DNA of 48,951 bases from an uncultured Clostridia bacterium (GCA_934183325.1 CAKPSH010000010.1:1-48951); one strand, 5' to 3'; counted from the first letter of the stretch, positions 9,198-18,174 are shown. The notes: generated by a model not told the origin, from the sequence alone. Numbers and translations are program-made.

Positions 9198-10664
9198 TTA
9201 TTTTTTCATTTCTTCTAGTTTTCTTTGTCTTAACTCATCACTTTCCTGAATTGATTTTATTCTTTCATCATATTTAGAAGCAAATTTACTCTTTTTTCTT
9301 GTATCCATTCGTTTAGCTTTTAAATGTTTTGTTTTTTTCATTTCTTTTTCTTTAGCTTTATTCTCATTTTTTCTTCTATTATTACTTGATTTTAGTTTTT
9401 TATTCATACTAATATATTGTGGTCCGTTTTGCATATCTCTAAAAATCATATCTTCACAAATTAATTCTATTATAGAATCTGCAACTAAATCTGGATCGTG
9501 TCTAATGTTTTCCCCATCTACAACTGAAAAGTTTCTTTGTATAACTTTTATTCCTAATTCTTTTATTTTCTTTACATCTTGTTCAACTATATCTGCCCCT
9601 TTTTTATTGTACATTTTTATATATTCTGGTACAACTTCTCCTGTATCATATATACAATAATCTATAATTTTATTTCTAGCATGATCTAGAATTGCTTTTA
9701 TATGATCATATAATGAAAAGAAGTCTGTTTGTCCAGGTTCTGTCATTATATTACTTATATATATTTTTTTTGCCTTACTTTCTTGTATTGCTTTTGAAAC
9801 ATTTTTTATAAGTAAATTAGGAATTACATTTGTATATAAGCTTCCTGGTCCAATAATTATTGCATCTGCATCCATAATGGCTTCTATTACACCATTTGCC
9901 GGTCTGCAGTTTGTAGGTGAAAGAAATACTCTACTAATTTTAGTTACTTTGTCCATAACAATATCTGGTAATTTTTCTTTATCATCTACAACTGTTCCAT
10001 CTTCTAGTTCTGCACATATTTTCATATCATCCAAAGTTACTGGTAACATTTTTCCTGTTATATTTAAAACTTTTCCTATATTTTCCATTGCAATTGCTTT
10101 ATTTTCTGTATTTGCTTTCATTGTCTCTAAAAATAGTTCTCCAAAATTTTCTCCATCTCTGCTAATTTGCGTATTTAGTATTCTAGACATCCAATTTTCA
10201 TTTTCAGATAATGCTGTAATTGCATCTATAGAATATCTTGTACCATAGTTTGAACTTTCTACAATTGCTGTTATATTACTTGTATATCTCTTTAGTCCCT
10301 TTAATACTGTATTCAATCCTGCTCCACCACCAATGGCAACAATTTTAGGACCTTCGTTATATATCTTTTTGTTAAAAATCAGTGAATTGACATTTACATT
10401 TTTATTATCAGAATCAATTCTACTATCCGTTTCTTCTATTAATAATTCTAATACCCTTTTTTGACTGTACACAAGTCCTACTACAATTAAAACGAATCCT
10501 ATTATAAAAAGAGCAACAACCTTTATTACCTCTAATATACTTAGTGTTTGTGCAACAATTATTTCAGATACGCCATAGCAACAAAATATTATTCCTAATA
10601 ATATTACAAACATCCATCTTTTCATTCTTGTTCCAGATTTAAACCATTTAAAAAAACCTTTCAT
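9198..10664 (-). CDS. yvcK: YvcK/CofD-like protein, membrane-tethered
   Basis: A 488-residue member of the gluconeogenesis factor family, which affects cell shape and carbon metabolism and binds UDP-sugars in Bacillus. Residues 17-66 form two membrane helices, then the Rossmann-like core begins with KIVAIGGGAGLNTVLKGLK and includes GPGSLYTNVIPNLLI and NIMTEPGQTD. The last 70 residues are a Lys/Arg-rich tail (KSSNNRRKNENKAKEKEMKK) absent from the Bacillus protein. The start has AGAGGAAG upstream. It follows murB by 17 bases; rapZ and whiA, the usual flanking genes in Firmicutes, are not here. Confidence 0.9.
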   Translation of the reverse strand: MKGFFKWFKSGTRMKRWMFVILLGIIFCCYGVSEIIVAQTLSILEVIKVVALFIIGFVLIVVGLVYSQKRVLELLIEETDSRIDSDNKNVNVNSLIFNKKIYNEGPKIVAIGGGAGLNTVLKGLKRYTSNITAIVESSNYGTRYSIDAITALSENENWMSRILNTQISRDGENFGELFLETMKANTENKAIAMENIGKVLNITGKMLPVTLDDMKICAELEDGTVVDDKEKLPDIVMDKVTKISRVFLSPTNCRPANGVIEAIMDADAIIIGPGSLYTNVIPNLLIKNVSKAIQESKAKKIYISNIMTEPGQTDFFSLYDHIKAILDHARNKIIDYCIYDTGEVVPEYIKMYNKKGADIVEQDVKKIKELGIKVIQRNFSVVDGENIRHDPDLVADSIIELICEDMIFRDMQNGPQYISMNKKLKSSNNRRKNENKAKEKEMKKTKHLKAKRMDTRKKSKFASKYDERIKSIQESDELRQRKLEEMKK

Positions 10665-10681
10665 TAAAACTACTTCCTCTC

Positions 10682-11596
10682 TTAATCTTCCCCAACAATT
10701 TCTATTTCTATTTCAATATTTTTTCCTTTTGTTTCATATACCACTTTTTTTATATGTTCTATTAATTTTAAAATATCTTCTGATGTTGCATTTCCCTTAT
10801 TTATAACAAATCCTGCATGTTTTGTTGATACTTGTGCTCCTCCAATATTCATTCCTTTTAACCCACATTCATCAATCAACATTGCTGTGATAAATCCTTT
10901 TCCTCTTTTAAATGTACTTCCCGCACTTGGATATTCTAATGGTTGTTTTGCTTTTCTTTGCTCTAATAGTTCTTTATGCTTCTTTTGAATCTCTTCTTTC
11001 AAACCATAGTTTAATCTTATTTTTGTTTCTAAAATCACATATTTTTCTGTACAAAAGATACTTTTTCTATATTCAAATTTTTGTTCTTCATTATTAAAAC
11101 ACTTTATATTTCCATCATAGTCCATTGCAAGAGTTTCAATAACAATGTCTTTGGCTTCTTTTCCATAAGCACCTGCATTCATTCTTATGAAACCACCAAT
11201 AGTTCCTGGAATACCTGCTGCAAATTCGAATCCAGTAAGTTCTTCATTTTCCATTTTTTTTGCTACTTCTGCTATTTTATTTCCTGCACCTATTGTAATT
11301 ATTGCATAATCTTTTTTTCTTTCTATATTTATATTTTTTAATTCTATTTTTACAGTAATACCTCTTATTCCTTTATCTTTTACTAATAAATTACTACCAT
11401 TTCCAAATATAAAAATATTTACTTTTTCTTCTCTTGCGACATGTAAAATATATTGTATTTCTTGAATACTATGTGCTTTTATAAATATATCTGCATTTCC
11501 TCCTGTTTTAAAACTCGTGTGTTTACTCATTGGTTCATTTATTAATATATCTTTTGTATCAATTTTTTCTTTTAATTTAGTTATTATATCAGTCAT
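10682..11596 (-). CDS. murB: UDP-N-acetylenolpyruvoylglucosamine reductase
   Basis: A 304-residue flavoenzyme that reduces UDP-GlcNAc-enolpyruvate to UDP-MurNAc, a committed step of peptidoglycan synthesis. FAD-binding blocks are clear: HTSFKTGGNADIFI, IFGNGSNLLVKDKGIRG, GFEFAAGIPGTIGGFIRMNA; the C-terminal block YPSAGSTFKRGKGF holds the catalytic serine of type IIb MurB. The start ATG has AAAGGAATTGTT upstream. It is transcribed just ahead of yvcK. Confidence 0.94.
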   Translation of the reverse strand: MTDIITKLKEKIDTKDILINEPMSKHTSFKTGGNADIFIKAHSIQEIQYILHVAREEKVNIFIFGNGSNLLVKDKGIRGITVKIELKNINIERKKDYAIITIGAGNKIAEVAKKMENEELTGFEFAAGIPGTIGGFIRMNAGAYGKEAKDIVIETLAMDYDGNIKCFNNEEQKFEYRKSIFCTEKYVILETKIRLNYGLKEEIQKKHKELLEQRKAKQPLEYPSAGSTFKRGKGFITAMLIDECGLKGMNIGGAQVSTKHAGFVINKGNATSEDILKLIEHIKKVVYETKGKNIEIEIEIVGED

Positions 11597-11761
11597 AACA
11601 ATTCCTTTATTTTAATTATTTTTATACTATTAAATATTATCATTTTCTTAGTTATATTACAAGTTAATTTTCAAACTTTTTCCTTTATTGAAGAATACTT
11701 GATAAAATAATTGTTATTATAATTAACTTTGATTTCTTATATCTGTTTATCATATAAAATT

Positions 11762-11789
11762 AAAATCTAGGATAAATTTCCTAGATTTT
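11762..11789. terminator. Terminator overlapping the TSCPD gene end
   Basis: AAAATCTAGG and CCTAGATTTT form a 10-bp stem with an 8-base loop. The stem begins within the last codons and stop of the TSCPD gene on the minus strand. Its own A/T ends supply the U-tract. Confidence 0.6.
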
Positions 11790-12044
11790 TACTTTATTTT
11801 CTTCTTTTATTTTTTCCAATGCTCTTGCTAATTGATCTGGACAAGATGTTCCTTTGTTCCTACAAGGTATTCCTTTTAATTTTTCTATAACTTCATCAAT
11901 TTTTCTTCCTTCTACCATATAAGATAATCCAACTGTATTTCCTGGGCATCCTCCAACTATTTTAACTGATTTTATTATATCACCATCTAATTCAATAATA
12001 ATTTCACTTGAACAAACACCTTCTGTTTCATATCTATATTCCAT
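11781..12044 (-). CDS. TSCPD-domain protein (TIGR03905-like)
   Basis: An 87-residue protein. The start is ATG 12042-12044 with AAAGGAGT upstream; a longer frame would run into the tmRNA and is rejected. The TSCPD domain fills the protein: GVCSSEIIIELDGDIIKSVK, then GGCPGNTVGLSYMVEGR and CRNKGTSCPDQLARAL. The conserved cysteines (three with Gly/Pro around them plus CPDQ) suggest metal or thiol chemistry. Related domains occur at the C-terminus of B12-dependent ribonucleotide reductases, but this is the free-standing form whose role is not established. It starts 27 bases downstream of the tmRNA 3' end. Confidence 0.8.
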   Translation of the reverse strand: MEYRYETEGVCSSEIIIELDGDIIKSVKIVGGCPGNTVGLSYMVEGRKIDEVIEKLKGIPCRNKGTSCPDQLARALEKIKEENKVKI

Positions 12045-12070
12045 ATATATCAACTCCTTTGTTTTATGTA

Positions 12071-12427
12071 TGGTGGAGATGGTGGGAGTCGAACCCACGT
12101 CCAAAAACATTTCCACACAAATTTCTCCGAGTGCAGTTTGTTATCAAATTTTCCCTTAAGTAATGTTAACAAACAAACATTATTTTAAAGTATTCTCTAA
12201 TTACCTGCTATTTCCGAGACACTAAATAGCTTCGTTTCCCACTATTTTGACACCTTATTTATAAACGTGGGCACTTATAATAAGATGTTACTGCACATTA
12301 GGCAGCAAATGCTAATTCTCTATTATCAGCGTTTATTTTATTTTTCTGCATTATTTAGGTGGCCAAGCAGAACTCCACCACTCGCTTTTTATGTTTCTAT
12401 GCAATTGTCGAAACCAATTACATCCCC
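12071..12427 (-). ncRNA. ssrA: tmRNA (transfer-messenger RNA)
   Basis: It rescues stalled ribosomes and tags the incomplete protein for degradation. The 5' end GGGGATG (12421-12427) pairs with CATCTCC before the encoded CCA (12071-12073). The T-arm GGGTTCGACTCCC is next to the 3' end. The tag frame (12298-12330) reads ADNRELAFAA and then TAA, with GCT as the likely resume codon. The length of 357 bases fits. Pseudoknot sequences lie between the tag and the 3' half. A consensus promoter lies just upstream. Confidence 0.95.
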
Positions 12428-12443
12428 ATATAATACCTTAAAT

Positions 12444-12472
12444 ATTATACATTATTTATTAGCATTATGCAA
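12444..12472 (-). promoter_or_regulatory. Promoter of the tmRNA gene
   Basis: Minus strand TTGCAT (12467-12472), a 17-base spacer and TATAAT (12444-12449). This places the start close to the GGGG 5' end or in a short leader removed by RNase P. Confidence 0.75.
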
Positions 12473-12516
12473 TACAAATTTCTTCCAATTTTATTTCTGA
12501 AATTTTCTAAAATAGC

Positions 12517-12545
12517 TTGCTTTTTTTTATTAAATATGTTATTCT
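12517..12545 (+). promoter_or_regulatory. Promoter of tRNA-Trp
   Basis: TTGCTT (12517-12522), a 17-base spacer and TATTCT (12540-12545), 13 bases before the tRNA. Confidence 0.6.
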
Positions 12546-12558
12546 TATTAAGTCATTT

Positions 12559-12633
12559 AGGAGTGTCGTCCAACGGTTAAGATAGAAGTCTCCAAAACTT
12601 TTGATGAGGGTTCGATTCCTTCCACTCCTGCCA
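12559..12633 (+). tRNA. trnW: tRNA-Trp (anticodon CCA)
   Basis: Acceptor AGGAGTG pairs with CACTCCT, discriminator G, encoded CCA. The anticodon arm GAAGT-CTCCAAA-ACTTT gives anticodon CCA (a G-T pair at the base of the stem). T-arm GAGGGTTCGATTCCTTC. The G discriminator agrees with bacterial tRNA-Trp. A terminator hairpin follows at once. Confidence 0.93.
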
Positions 12634-12640
12634 AAAAATA

Positions 12641-12667
12641 AACCTATGTATTTATTTACATAGGTTT
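12641..12667. terminator. Bidirectional terminator between tRNA-Trp and the deacetylase gene
   Basis: AACCTATGTA and TACATAGGTT form a 10-bp stem followed by TTTATTTT on the plus strand and preceded by an A-rich run, so it can stop both the tRNA and the convergent polysaccharide deacetylase gene. Confidence 0.8.
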
Positions 12668-12672
12668 TTATT

Positions 12673-13593
12673 TTACATTACAATGTCATAAAAATTTCTA
12701 AAGCTATATCCTTTTTCAATAAGATAATCTATAATTTCAGGTAATGTATCAGCTGTTAGCTGTTTTGCTGCTGCATCATGCATTAAAATTACAACACTAT
12801 TCTTTTCTCCAACAGTATCCTTTAAATTTTTAACTATACTTTCTGCTGTTGGCTTTCCTACTGAGTCATTTGTTAATGCATTCCAATTTATATATAACAC
12901 ATTACTTTCTGCTAATAATTGTTTTGCTTTATCCTTTACTTCTCTGTATTTACTTCCGCCTGTTCCTCCTGGATATCTGAATAGATGACTTGAATATTCC
13001 TGTATTCCAAGGGCATCTTTAATTGTTTGTTCTGTTTTATTATATTCATCTATAATTGATTCTGCACTAGAGTAAATTTCTGCATATTCATGTGTATATC
13101 CATGATTAGCTAAATAATGCCCTTTTTCATATTCTTCTTTTACTAAGTCTGGATACCTTTCAACATTTTTACCTAATAAAAAGAATGTTGCTTTTATATT
13201 ATAATCATCTAATATTTTTAATATTTGCGGTGTAACTTTGCTAGAAGGTCCATCATCAAAAGTTAAATATGCAATTTTTTCGTCTGATTTATATATATTA
13301 TTTATTTTTTCTTTTCCTATCTCAGTTAATTGTGGTAATCTTGTTTTATTTTCTTTTTCATTTTCATCCTCTTGAACCTTTTGTTCGTTATCTTCTTTTA
13401 TTTCACTTTCACCACTGGAAATTTGTTTTTCATTTTCTATCGCTATCTTCTTCATTTTTTGATTTACTGTAAATACATATATCAATAATACATCGAGAAT
13501 AATAAATATTGAAATAAGAATAGCTATTTTTCTTTTATTTAATTTTTTTACGACAGTTATACCTAACTCTTCATATTTATAATATTCTTTCAT
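12673..13593 (-). CDS. Polysaccharide deacetylase, membrane-anchored
   Basis: A 306-residue NodB-fold esterase that removes acetyl groups from a cell-wall or exopolysaccharide sugar. It has a short cytoplasmic N-terminus, one membrane helix (about residues 24-43), a charged Glu/Lys linker and the extracellular NodB domain. The metal motif is TFDDGPSSK with catalytic Asp; the two metal His are in NHGYTHEY; LFRYPGG carries the Arg/Pro of motif 3, and the catalytic His is in VILMHDAA. All key residues are present. The domain resembles peptidoglycan GlcNAc/MurNAc deacetylases, but the substrate cannot be told. The start has AAAGGGG 11 bases upstream. The GT2 gene is the nearest neighbour upstream. 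Confidence 0.9.
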   Translation of the reverse strand: MKEYYKYEELGITVVKKLNKRKIAILISIFIILDVLLIYVFTVNQKMKKIAIENEKQISSGESEIKEDNEQKVQEDENEKENKTRLPQLTEIGKEKINNIYKSDEKIAYLTFDDGPSSKVTPQILKILDDYNIKATFFLLGKNVERYPDLVKEEYEKGHYLANHGYTHEYAEIYSSAESIIDEYNKTEQTIKDALGIQEYSSHLFRYPGGTGGSKYREVKDKAKQLLAESNVLYINWNALTNDSVGKPTAESIVKNLKDTVGEKNSVVILMHDAAAKQLTADTLPEIIDYLIEKGYSFRNFYDIVM

Positions 13594-13625
13594 TCATAGT
13601 TCGTCCCCTTTACAATCCAAAAAGA

Positions 13626-13657
13626 AAAGATAAGCTATTTACTTTTAGCTTATCTTC
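13626..13657 (-). terminator. Terminator of the GT2 gene
   Basis: AAGATAAGCTA and TAGCTTATCTT form an 11-bp stem about 20 bases beyond the GT2 stop. The loop is AT-rich and flanking T/A runs are short. Confidence 0.6.
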
Positions 13658-13676
13658 TATTTATAAGCCAATTTTT

Positions 13677-14909
13677 TTAAATAACTTCATTTATCTTTAT
13701 GTCTCTAACATGTTCTATTTTTTCCCATTTTATATCTCTTTTAAATAAACATTTAAAGTTAATTAATAACCATGATCCTAAAAATAGTGGGTAGCATAAT
13801 AATCCTTTAATCATTGGTTTGATTGGCTTTTTATCTAATATCATTATCAATAATGCTGTTCCAATTGGTAATAAGAATGTTGGAACTAAATATCTTACAT
13901 AACTCAATATTAAGTCTAATCCTGTATAATTGTTTGTTATATAGAAAATAAAATTAATTGTAAGTAATATAAGTGTTATTATAAAAACTGGTATACTCCC
14001 TATTATATATAACAAACCGTCAAAATTCATTATTGTTTTCTTTTCTTTCACAGCTTTTGCTAAATCCTTTGTATATATTCCCATACATTGTATATGCCCA
14101 ACTGTCCATCTTGATCTTTGTGACCAGCTTTGTTTAAATCCAACTGGCTCTTCATCATATACTATAGCATCTGTTGCCCATCCTAATCTCTTTCCAGAAA
14201 TTATTCTTTGTAAAGAAAATTCAATATCTTCTGTTAATGTTTTAGTTTCCCAACCATTAGGCTTTACAACATCAAATTTAACCATAAATCCAGTTCCATT
14301 TAGTAATGGTGATAATCCTATGTTATATCTTGCCAAATGATAAAATCTATTCATCATCCAATAAAATATAGCATATCCTGCTGATACCCAACTATCTGTT
14401 GGATTTTTTATATCTCTATATCCTTGAACAACTTCTTCTCCTTGGCATAACTTTTTATTCATATTTTTTAAGAATTCTTTGTCTACTATATTATCTGCAT
14501 CGAATACGCAAAAAGCATCATATGGTGCATTTTCTTTTATTTTTTGTCTTAAAAACCATTGTAAAGCATGACCTTTTGTTCTTTCATCCATTTGAGATCT
14601 TCTCTCATATACGATTGCTCCTGCATCTTCTGCTATTTTTTTTGTCATATCTGTACAGTTATCTGCAATTACGTAAATATCGTATTTGTCTTTTGGATAA
14701 TTTTGATTTTTTAAACTTTCTATTAAATTTCCTACTACTGCTTCTTCATTATGTGCTGGTATTATCGCCATAAATCGGTTTTCTTTTTCTTCTATCATTG
14801 GTTTATCTTTTAGTTTTACTAAAGAACACAAACTTATTAAAAGTTGATATAACCAAAATATTGTTATGATCCATATTATTGCTTGTTGTAAAACATATAA
14901 ATATATCAT
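13677..14909 (-). CDS. Family 2 glycosyltransferase, membrane-bound
   Basis: A 410-residue processive-type glycosyltransferase, probably for a surface polysaccharide. The start is the ATG at 14907-14909, immediately after AAAGGAG; the ATG six codons earlier contains that site and is less likely. It has an N-terminal helix, the GT-A domain with AIIPAHNEEAVVGNLIESL, the metal-binding FDADN, LLNGTGFM, TLTEDIEFSL and the QRSRWTVGH motif like QxxRW, then three or four C-terminal membrane helices. These are the D,D,D,QxxRW residues of synthases such as N-acetylglucosaminyltransferases. Together with the deacetylase it may build and trim one polymer (inference). Confidence 0.88.
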   Translation of the reverse strand: MIYLYVLQQAIIWIITIFWLYQLLISLCSLVKLKDKPMIEEKENRFMAIIPAHNEEAVVGNLIESLKNQNYPKDKYDIYVIADNCTDMTKKIAEDAGAIVYERRSQMDERTKGHALQWFLRQKIKENAPYDAFCVFDADNIVDKEFLKNMNKKLCQGEEVVQGYRDIKNPTDSWVSAGYAIFYWMMNRFYHLARYNIGLSPLLNGTGFMVKFDVVKPNGWETKTLTEDIEFSLQRIISGKRLGWATDAIVYDEEPVGFKQSWSQRSRWTVGHIQCMGIYTKDLAKAVKEKKTIMNFDGLLYIIGSIPVFIITLILLTINFIFYITNNYTGLDLILSYVRYLVPTFLLPIGTALLIMILDKKPIKPMIKGLLCYPLFLGSWLLINFKCLFKRDIKWEKIEHVRDIKINEVI

Positions 14910-15038
14910 TTTTTTCTCCTTTAACATTATTATATATATTTTGTGTCTTTTATATTATACTACTACTAACTTATTTTTGGCAAGTTTTTCTCTAAATATT
15001 CTTTAAAGTTTTGCCAATTTTTCATTTTTTTAGTATTT

Positions 15039-16142
15039 TTATGTTTGTTTTTCTTCTATTTCATTTTCTTTTTTCATTGTTTTTCCGTCATTTATTGTAC
15101 AAACAATTGTTATTATGGCACTTATCACTAAAAATAAATAGAAATTAATTCCTCTATTTAAAAGCATTGCTTCACTTATGATATCACTTGAATAAACATT
15201 TTTAAATATTTCTAGATATCCTCCTTCTGTTACGCCTATTGCTCCAGGAGAAGGAATTCCTGATACTGTTCCGTATAGAATTGACTGCAAAGCTATTATC
15301 TTCAGTATATTGCTTTCATTATATCCAAATGATCGATATACCCAATATGAAATACTATAATATAATAAATATTGAATATATGCTGTTATTAAGGTTCTTA
15401 CTATAACTCTTCTATTTTCTCTAATGTATTTTGCTCCACCTTGATATTTATCTAACTGTTCTTCTATCTTTTGTTTTTTATCTTCGATATTTTTTATTTT
15501 AAGAAATCTTAAAATCTTTATTAAAACTTTTATCAACCAGTTTGTCATTCTTCGTGATGATATAGAAACTATCAATAATACTAATGCACTTGAATTTAAT
15601 AAAATTCCGATTACAAAAAACCATATCAAAAAAGATGATAAATATTTATGACAAAATGCAACACTAACAAGTGCTGTAGAAATTGTCACTATTTGCATTG
15701 CAGTTAAATTTATTAATAAAGCTAATGTTGAATTTCCAACTGAAATCTTTTCTTTATTCATATAATAAACTTGCATTGGTTGACCACCACTTGCTGCTGG
15801 TGTTATCGAACTAAAGAAAAAACCTATTAATACATATTTTATATTCTTTATAAAATTTGATTTTTCACCCAATGCTTTTAATGTTCTTCCCAAATTTATC
15901 GCATCACATACAAAATACAAACACATACTCATTATTGCTATTAATATGTATTTTTTCTTTGCACCTGATATTATTTGCAAAATATCAGCAACACTTTTAT
16001 CCTTGAAAATAATATAAAAAGTTATTGATATAATTGCAGTAAATAATATTAAATTAAAGCACAATTTTTTCTTGTTTTTCATAATACTTCCATACTCTTT
16101 CTTTGTTTTTATAATTTTATCATAAACCTTTTTTACATTCAA
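15039..16142 (-). CDS. LPG-synthase-like integral membrane protein (UPF0104)
   Basis: A 367-residue protein with about eight membrane helices of the lysylphosphatidylglycerol synthase transmembrane (flippase-like) family. Family signatures are FFSSITPAASGGQPMQVYYM and the C-terminal GIPSPGAIGVTEGGYLEIF. The soluble aminoacyl transferase domain of MprF is missing, so it is probably a lipid-linked flippase or unknown transporter rather than a full MprF. The start is uncertain: ATG 16140-16142 lacks a good ribosome site and an ATG 20 codons further in has GGAAG close by. It lies between the GT2 and SPFH genes. Confidence 0.8.
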   Translation of the reverse strand: MNVKKVYDKIIKTKKEYGSIMKNKKKLCFNLILFTAIISITFYIIFKDKSVADILQIISGAKKKYILIAIMSMCLYFVCDAINLGRTLKALGEKSNFIKNIKYVLIGFFFSSITPAASGGQPMQVYYMNKEKISVGNSTLALLINLTAMQIVTISTALVSVAFCHKYLSSFLIWFFVIGILLNSSALVLLIVSISSRRMTNWLIKVLIKILRFLKIKNIEDKKQKIEEQLDKYQGGAKYIRENRRVIVRTLITAYIQYLLYYSISYWVYRSFGYNESNILKIIALQSILYGTVSGIPSPGAIGVTEGGYLEIFKNVYSSDIISEAMLLNRGINFYLFLVISAIITIVCTINDGKTMKKENEIEEKQT

Positions 16143-16244
16143 TATACAAAAGCTTAATATTTTATTAACATTATCAAATCTTGTTTATCTATTTTTTCAA
16201 TTTCTATTGATGAAATATTTACTTATATTCTATTTATTGTAAAT

Positions 16245-16272
16245 AAAAAAGAAGCTTGTAAGCTTCTTTTTT
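16245..16272 (-). terminator. Terminator of the SPFH gene
   Basis: AAAAAAGAAGCTT and AAGCTTCTTTTTT form a 13-bp stem with a GT loop, just after the stop at 16274; the T-run on one arm is the U-tract. Confidence 0.8.
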
Positions 16273-16273
16273 A

Positions 16274-17299
16274 TTATTTTTTTCTGTTTTCTACATCTTT
16301 TTCAATACTTTTGCTTGTCTTTACTATTTTCTTAGTCGCTTCATCCTTATCATCACAGCATTCATCACCTGCTGGTTCTTTTGGTAAATGTTTTGGAGAA
16401 GTATCAATCTTCATTGAATCACCAATTCCAAGCATTTCTGTTGTTAATCCTAATCCTGTTGCTGCACTTGCTAGTTCTGTTGGCATAAATATTTTTGTTG
16501 CTCTACCATCACTAATTGCTTTTAATGCTTCAAGTTTCTTTAATGTTAAAACTCCTTCATCAGCTTTTGCATGTTTTAACATATCTAGACCTTGTGCTTC
16601 TGCTTCATAAACAAGTCTTATTGATTCTGCCTTACCTTTTGCTAAAGCAATTTGTGCATCTCTTTCAGCTTCTGCTGCCAATATTTTTGCTTGCTTATCT
16701 CCTTCTGCACGTGATACAACTGATTCTTTATGAGCTTCTGCTTCTAGTAAAGTTTGACGTTTTTCACGTTCTGCTTTCATTTGTTTTTCCATTGCTTGTT
16801 GAATTTCTTTTGGTGGAATTATGTTTTTTAATTCAATTCTATTTACTTTTATTCCCCAAGCATCTGTTGCTAAGTCTATTATCTCTCTCATTTTGTTATT
16901 TATTAAGTCTCTTGAAGTTAATGTTTGATCTAATTCCAAATCTCCTATTATATTACGAAGTGTTGTTGCAGTTAAGTTTGCAAGTGCCATTATTGGATTT
17001 TCTACTCCATAAGTAAATAATTTTGCATCAAAAATCTTATAATAAACTACTGTATCTATTTGCATTGTAACATTATCTTTTGTAATAACTGGTTGTGGTG
17101 GAAAATCTGCTACTAATTCCTTTTTTGACACTACATTTGCAACCCTTTCAACAAATGGAAGTTTAAAATGTAAACCGTTATCCCAAGTTTGTTTATAACT
17201 TCCTAAAAATTCAATAACATAGCTTTTAGCTTGTGGAACTATTTTTACACAACTAAAAAATATTATAATTGCTATTATTAATAATCCTATAATTATCAT
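16274..17299 (-). CDS. SPFH/stomatin-like membrane protein
   Basis: A 341-residue band 7 protein of the slipin/QmcA type. It has one N-terminal membrane helix (residues 2-17), the SPFH domain with NGLHFKLPFVERV, ITKDNVTMQIDTVVYYKI, NLTATTLRNIIGDLELD and the SRDLINNKMREIIDLATDAWG stretch, then a long coiled coil rich in Ala/Glu/Lys (MEKQMKAEREKRQTLLEAEA) and a charged tail. Such proteins form large membrane rings that organise proteins and lipids. No NfeD partner is next to it. It starts after GAAAGGATAAAAGGGAT and has a consensus promoter upstream. Confidence 0.9.
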   Translation of the reverse strand: MIIIGLLIIAIIIFFSCVKIVPQAKSYVIEFLGSYKQTWDNGLHFKLPFVERVANVVSKKELVADFPPQPVITKDNVTMQIDTVVYYKIFDAKLFTYGVENPIMALANLTATTLRNIIGDLELDQTLTSRDLINNKMREIIDLATDAWGIKVNRIELKNIIPPKEIQQAMEKQMKAEREKRQTLLEAEAHKESVVSRAEGDKQAKILAAEAERDAQIALAKGKAESIRLVYEAEAQGLDMLKHAKADEGVLTLKKLEALKAISDGRATKIFMPTELASAATGLGLTTEMLGIGDSMKIDTSPKHLPKEPAGDECCDDKDEATKKIVKTSKSIEKDVENRKK

Positions 17300-17357
17300 A
17301 TCCCTTTTATCCTTTCTTTTTATATAATATATATTTGTAATAATGTATTACTCCATT

Positions 17358-17386
17358 ATTATACTAAACCTTATACTTTTTTTCAA
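17358..17386 (-). promoter_or_regulatory. Promoter of the SPFH gene
   Basis: Minus strand TTGAAA (17381-17386), a 17-base spacer and TATAAT (17358-17363), about 60 bases before the start codon. Confidence 0.7.
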
Positions 17387-17420
17387 CAAAAATTGATTTT
17401 TTATATAATACATTCTTTAT

Positions 17421-17476
17421 AAAAACCAGGTAAGGAGAGCGAGGAAACCTTCCTCCACTCTCCTTACCTGGTTTTT
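17421..17476 (-). terminator. Long hairpin overlapping the end of orphan gene 17475
   Basis: Arms 17421-17439 and 17458-17476 match over 19 bases, with further partial pairing inside (GAGG/CCTC). The right arm overlaps the stop codon of the minus-strand gene. The end of the stem gives a TTTTT tract, so it is a strong intrinsic terminator. Confidence 0.85.
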
Positions 17477-17966
17477 AGGTGCCTTTTACTTTCTTGATTA
17501 CTTTACTTAATATGGTGCACGGCAAGCAATATCCATAGATTGCTACAAAGAAATATGTCTTCATACTCAGTCCAACAGTACATATTGTTAGCAGCATCAT
17601 GGCAAGCCAAGAAACAATTACAATAAGATGTGCCTGGATTCTTACGTCCTTTTCTTTTTGTAATTTTTCTAGGTTTATCCGAATTAGCTCTATTGGAACA
17701 ACAAAATACATAATTACTCCTAATAGAAATCCTACTCCAATTGCAATCCGAGGCCTAATAAAGCAAAATGGTACTAGTACAATTGTACACAAAATTACAA
17801 ATCGGTTTATACTCTTTATAGCGTTAAAAACCATTTTCCTTTCTTTTTCTTTCTCTGGGTCAACTTCTTCTTTCTGTTCGCCTTCTTGCATTCTCATCAC
17901 AAAGTATGTAACAATTTCCGATAAAGCAATGATTACCAAACAACTAATAGCATCAATCATGTTCAT
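17475..17966 (-). CDS. Orphan membrane protein of unknown function (cassette 2)
   Basis: A 163-residue protein I do not recognise. It has four hydrophobic helices (about residues 5-24, 50-70, 74-92 and 110-150 as a pair) with a highly charged segment GEQKEEVDPEKEKERK between the first two, so probably a small polytopic membrane protein. The start ATG has AGGAGGAAAATT upstream. G+C by sampled lines is near 38%, clearly above its neighbours, and it uses codons such as CGA, GGC and CTC. It is monocistronic with a perfect consensus promoter and a 19-bp hairpin on the stop codon, like the genes at 4714 and 36022. Confidence 0.7.
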   Translation of the reverse strand: MNMIDAISCLVIIALSEIVTYFVMRMQEGEQKEEVDPEKEKERKMVFNAIKSINRFVILCTIVLVPFCFIRPRIAIGVGFLLGVIMYFVVPIELIRINLEKLQKEKDVRIQAHLIVIVSWLAMMLLTICTVGLSMKTYFFVAIYGYCLPCTILSKVIKKVKGT

Positions 17967-18050
17967 AATTTTCCTCCTGTTTTTTAGGTTTGACTTTCGG
18001 GCAATTCAGTAATTAAAAACTTGCACCTTCTTTCTGCTAAATATATGTTT

Positions 18051-18079
18051 ATTATATATCGTTTCGAAGTTTATGTCAA
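18051..18079 (-). promoter_or_regulatory. Promoter of orphan gene 17475
   Basis: Minus strand TTGACA (18074-18079), 17 bases, TATAAT (18051-18056): full consensus. The leader is about 75 bases. Confidence 0.8.
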
Positions 18080-18117
18080 CTTTTTAACAATTAATTTATT
18101 TTTTTTAAGCTTTACTC

Positions 18118-18146
18118 TTGACATCTATTATAAAAATATGTTAATA
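18118..18146 (+). promoter_or_regulatory. Possible promoter of tRNA-Leu
   Basis: TTGACA (18118-18123) followed after 17 bases by TTAATA (18141-18146), or after 21 bases by TATAAT (18145-18150). Either is about 25-30 bases ahead of the tRNA. Confidence 0.45.
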
Positions 18147-18174
18147 TAATTAAGCTTAAGTTTTTAGGTATTAT

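Noticed and set aside
11781..12116. Longer TSCPD reading frame of 111 residues
   Set aside because: The first 24 codons lie partly in the tmRNA 3' end and precede the real ribosome site.
12267..12500. Plus-strand ORF in the tmRNA region
   Set aside because: It is antisense to the tmRNA and its promoter; no coding signal.
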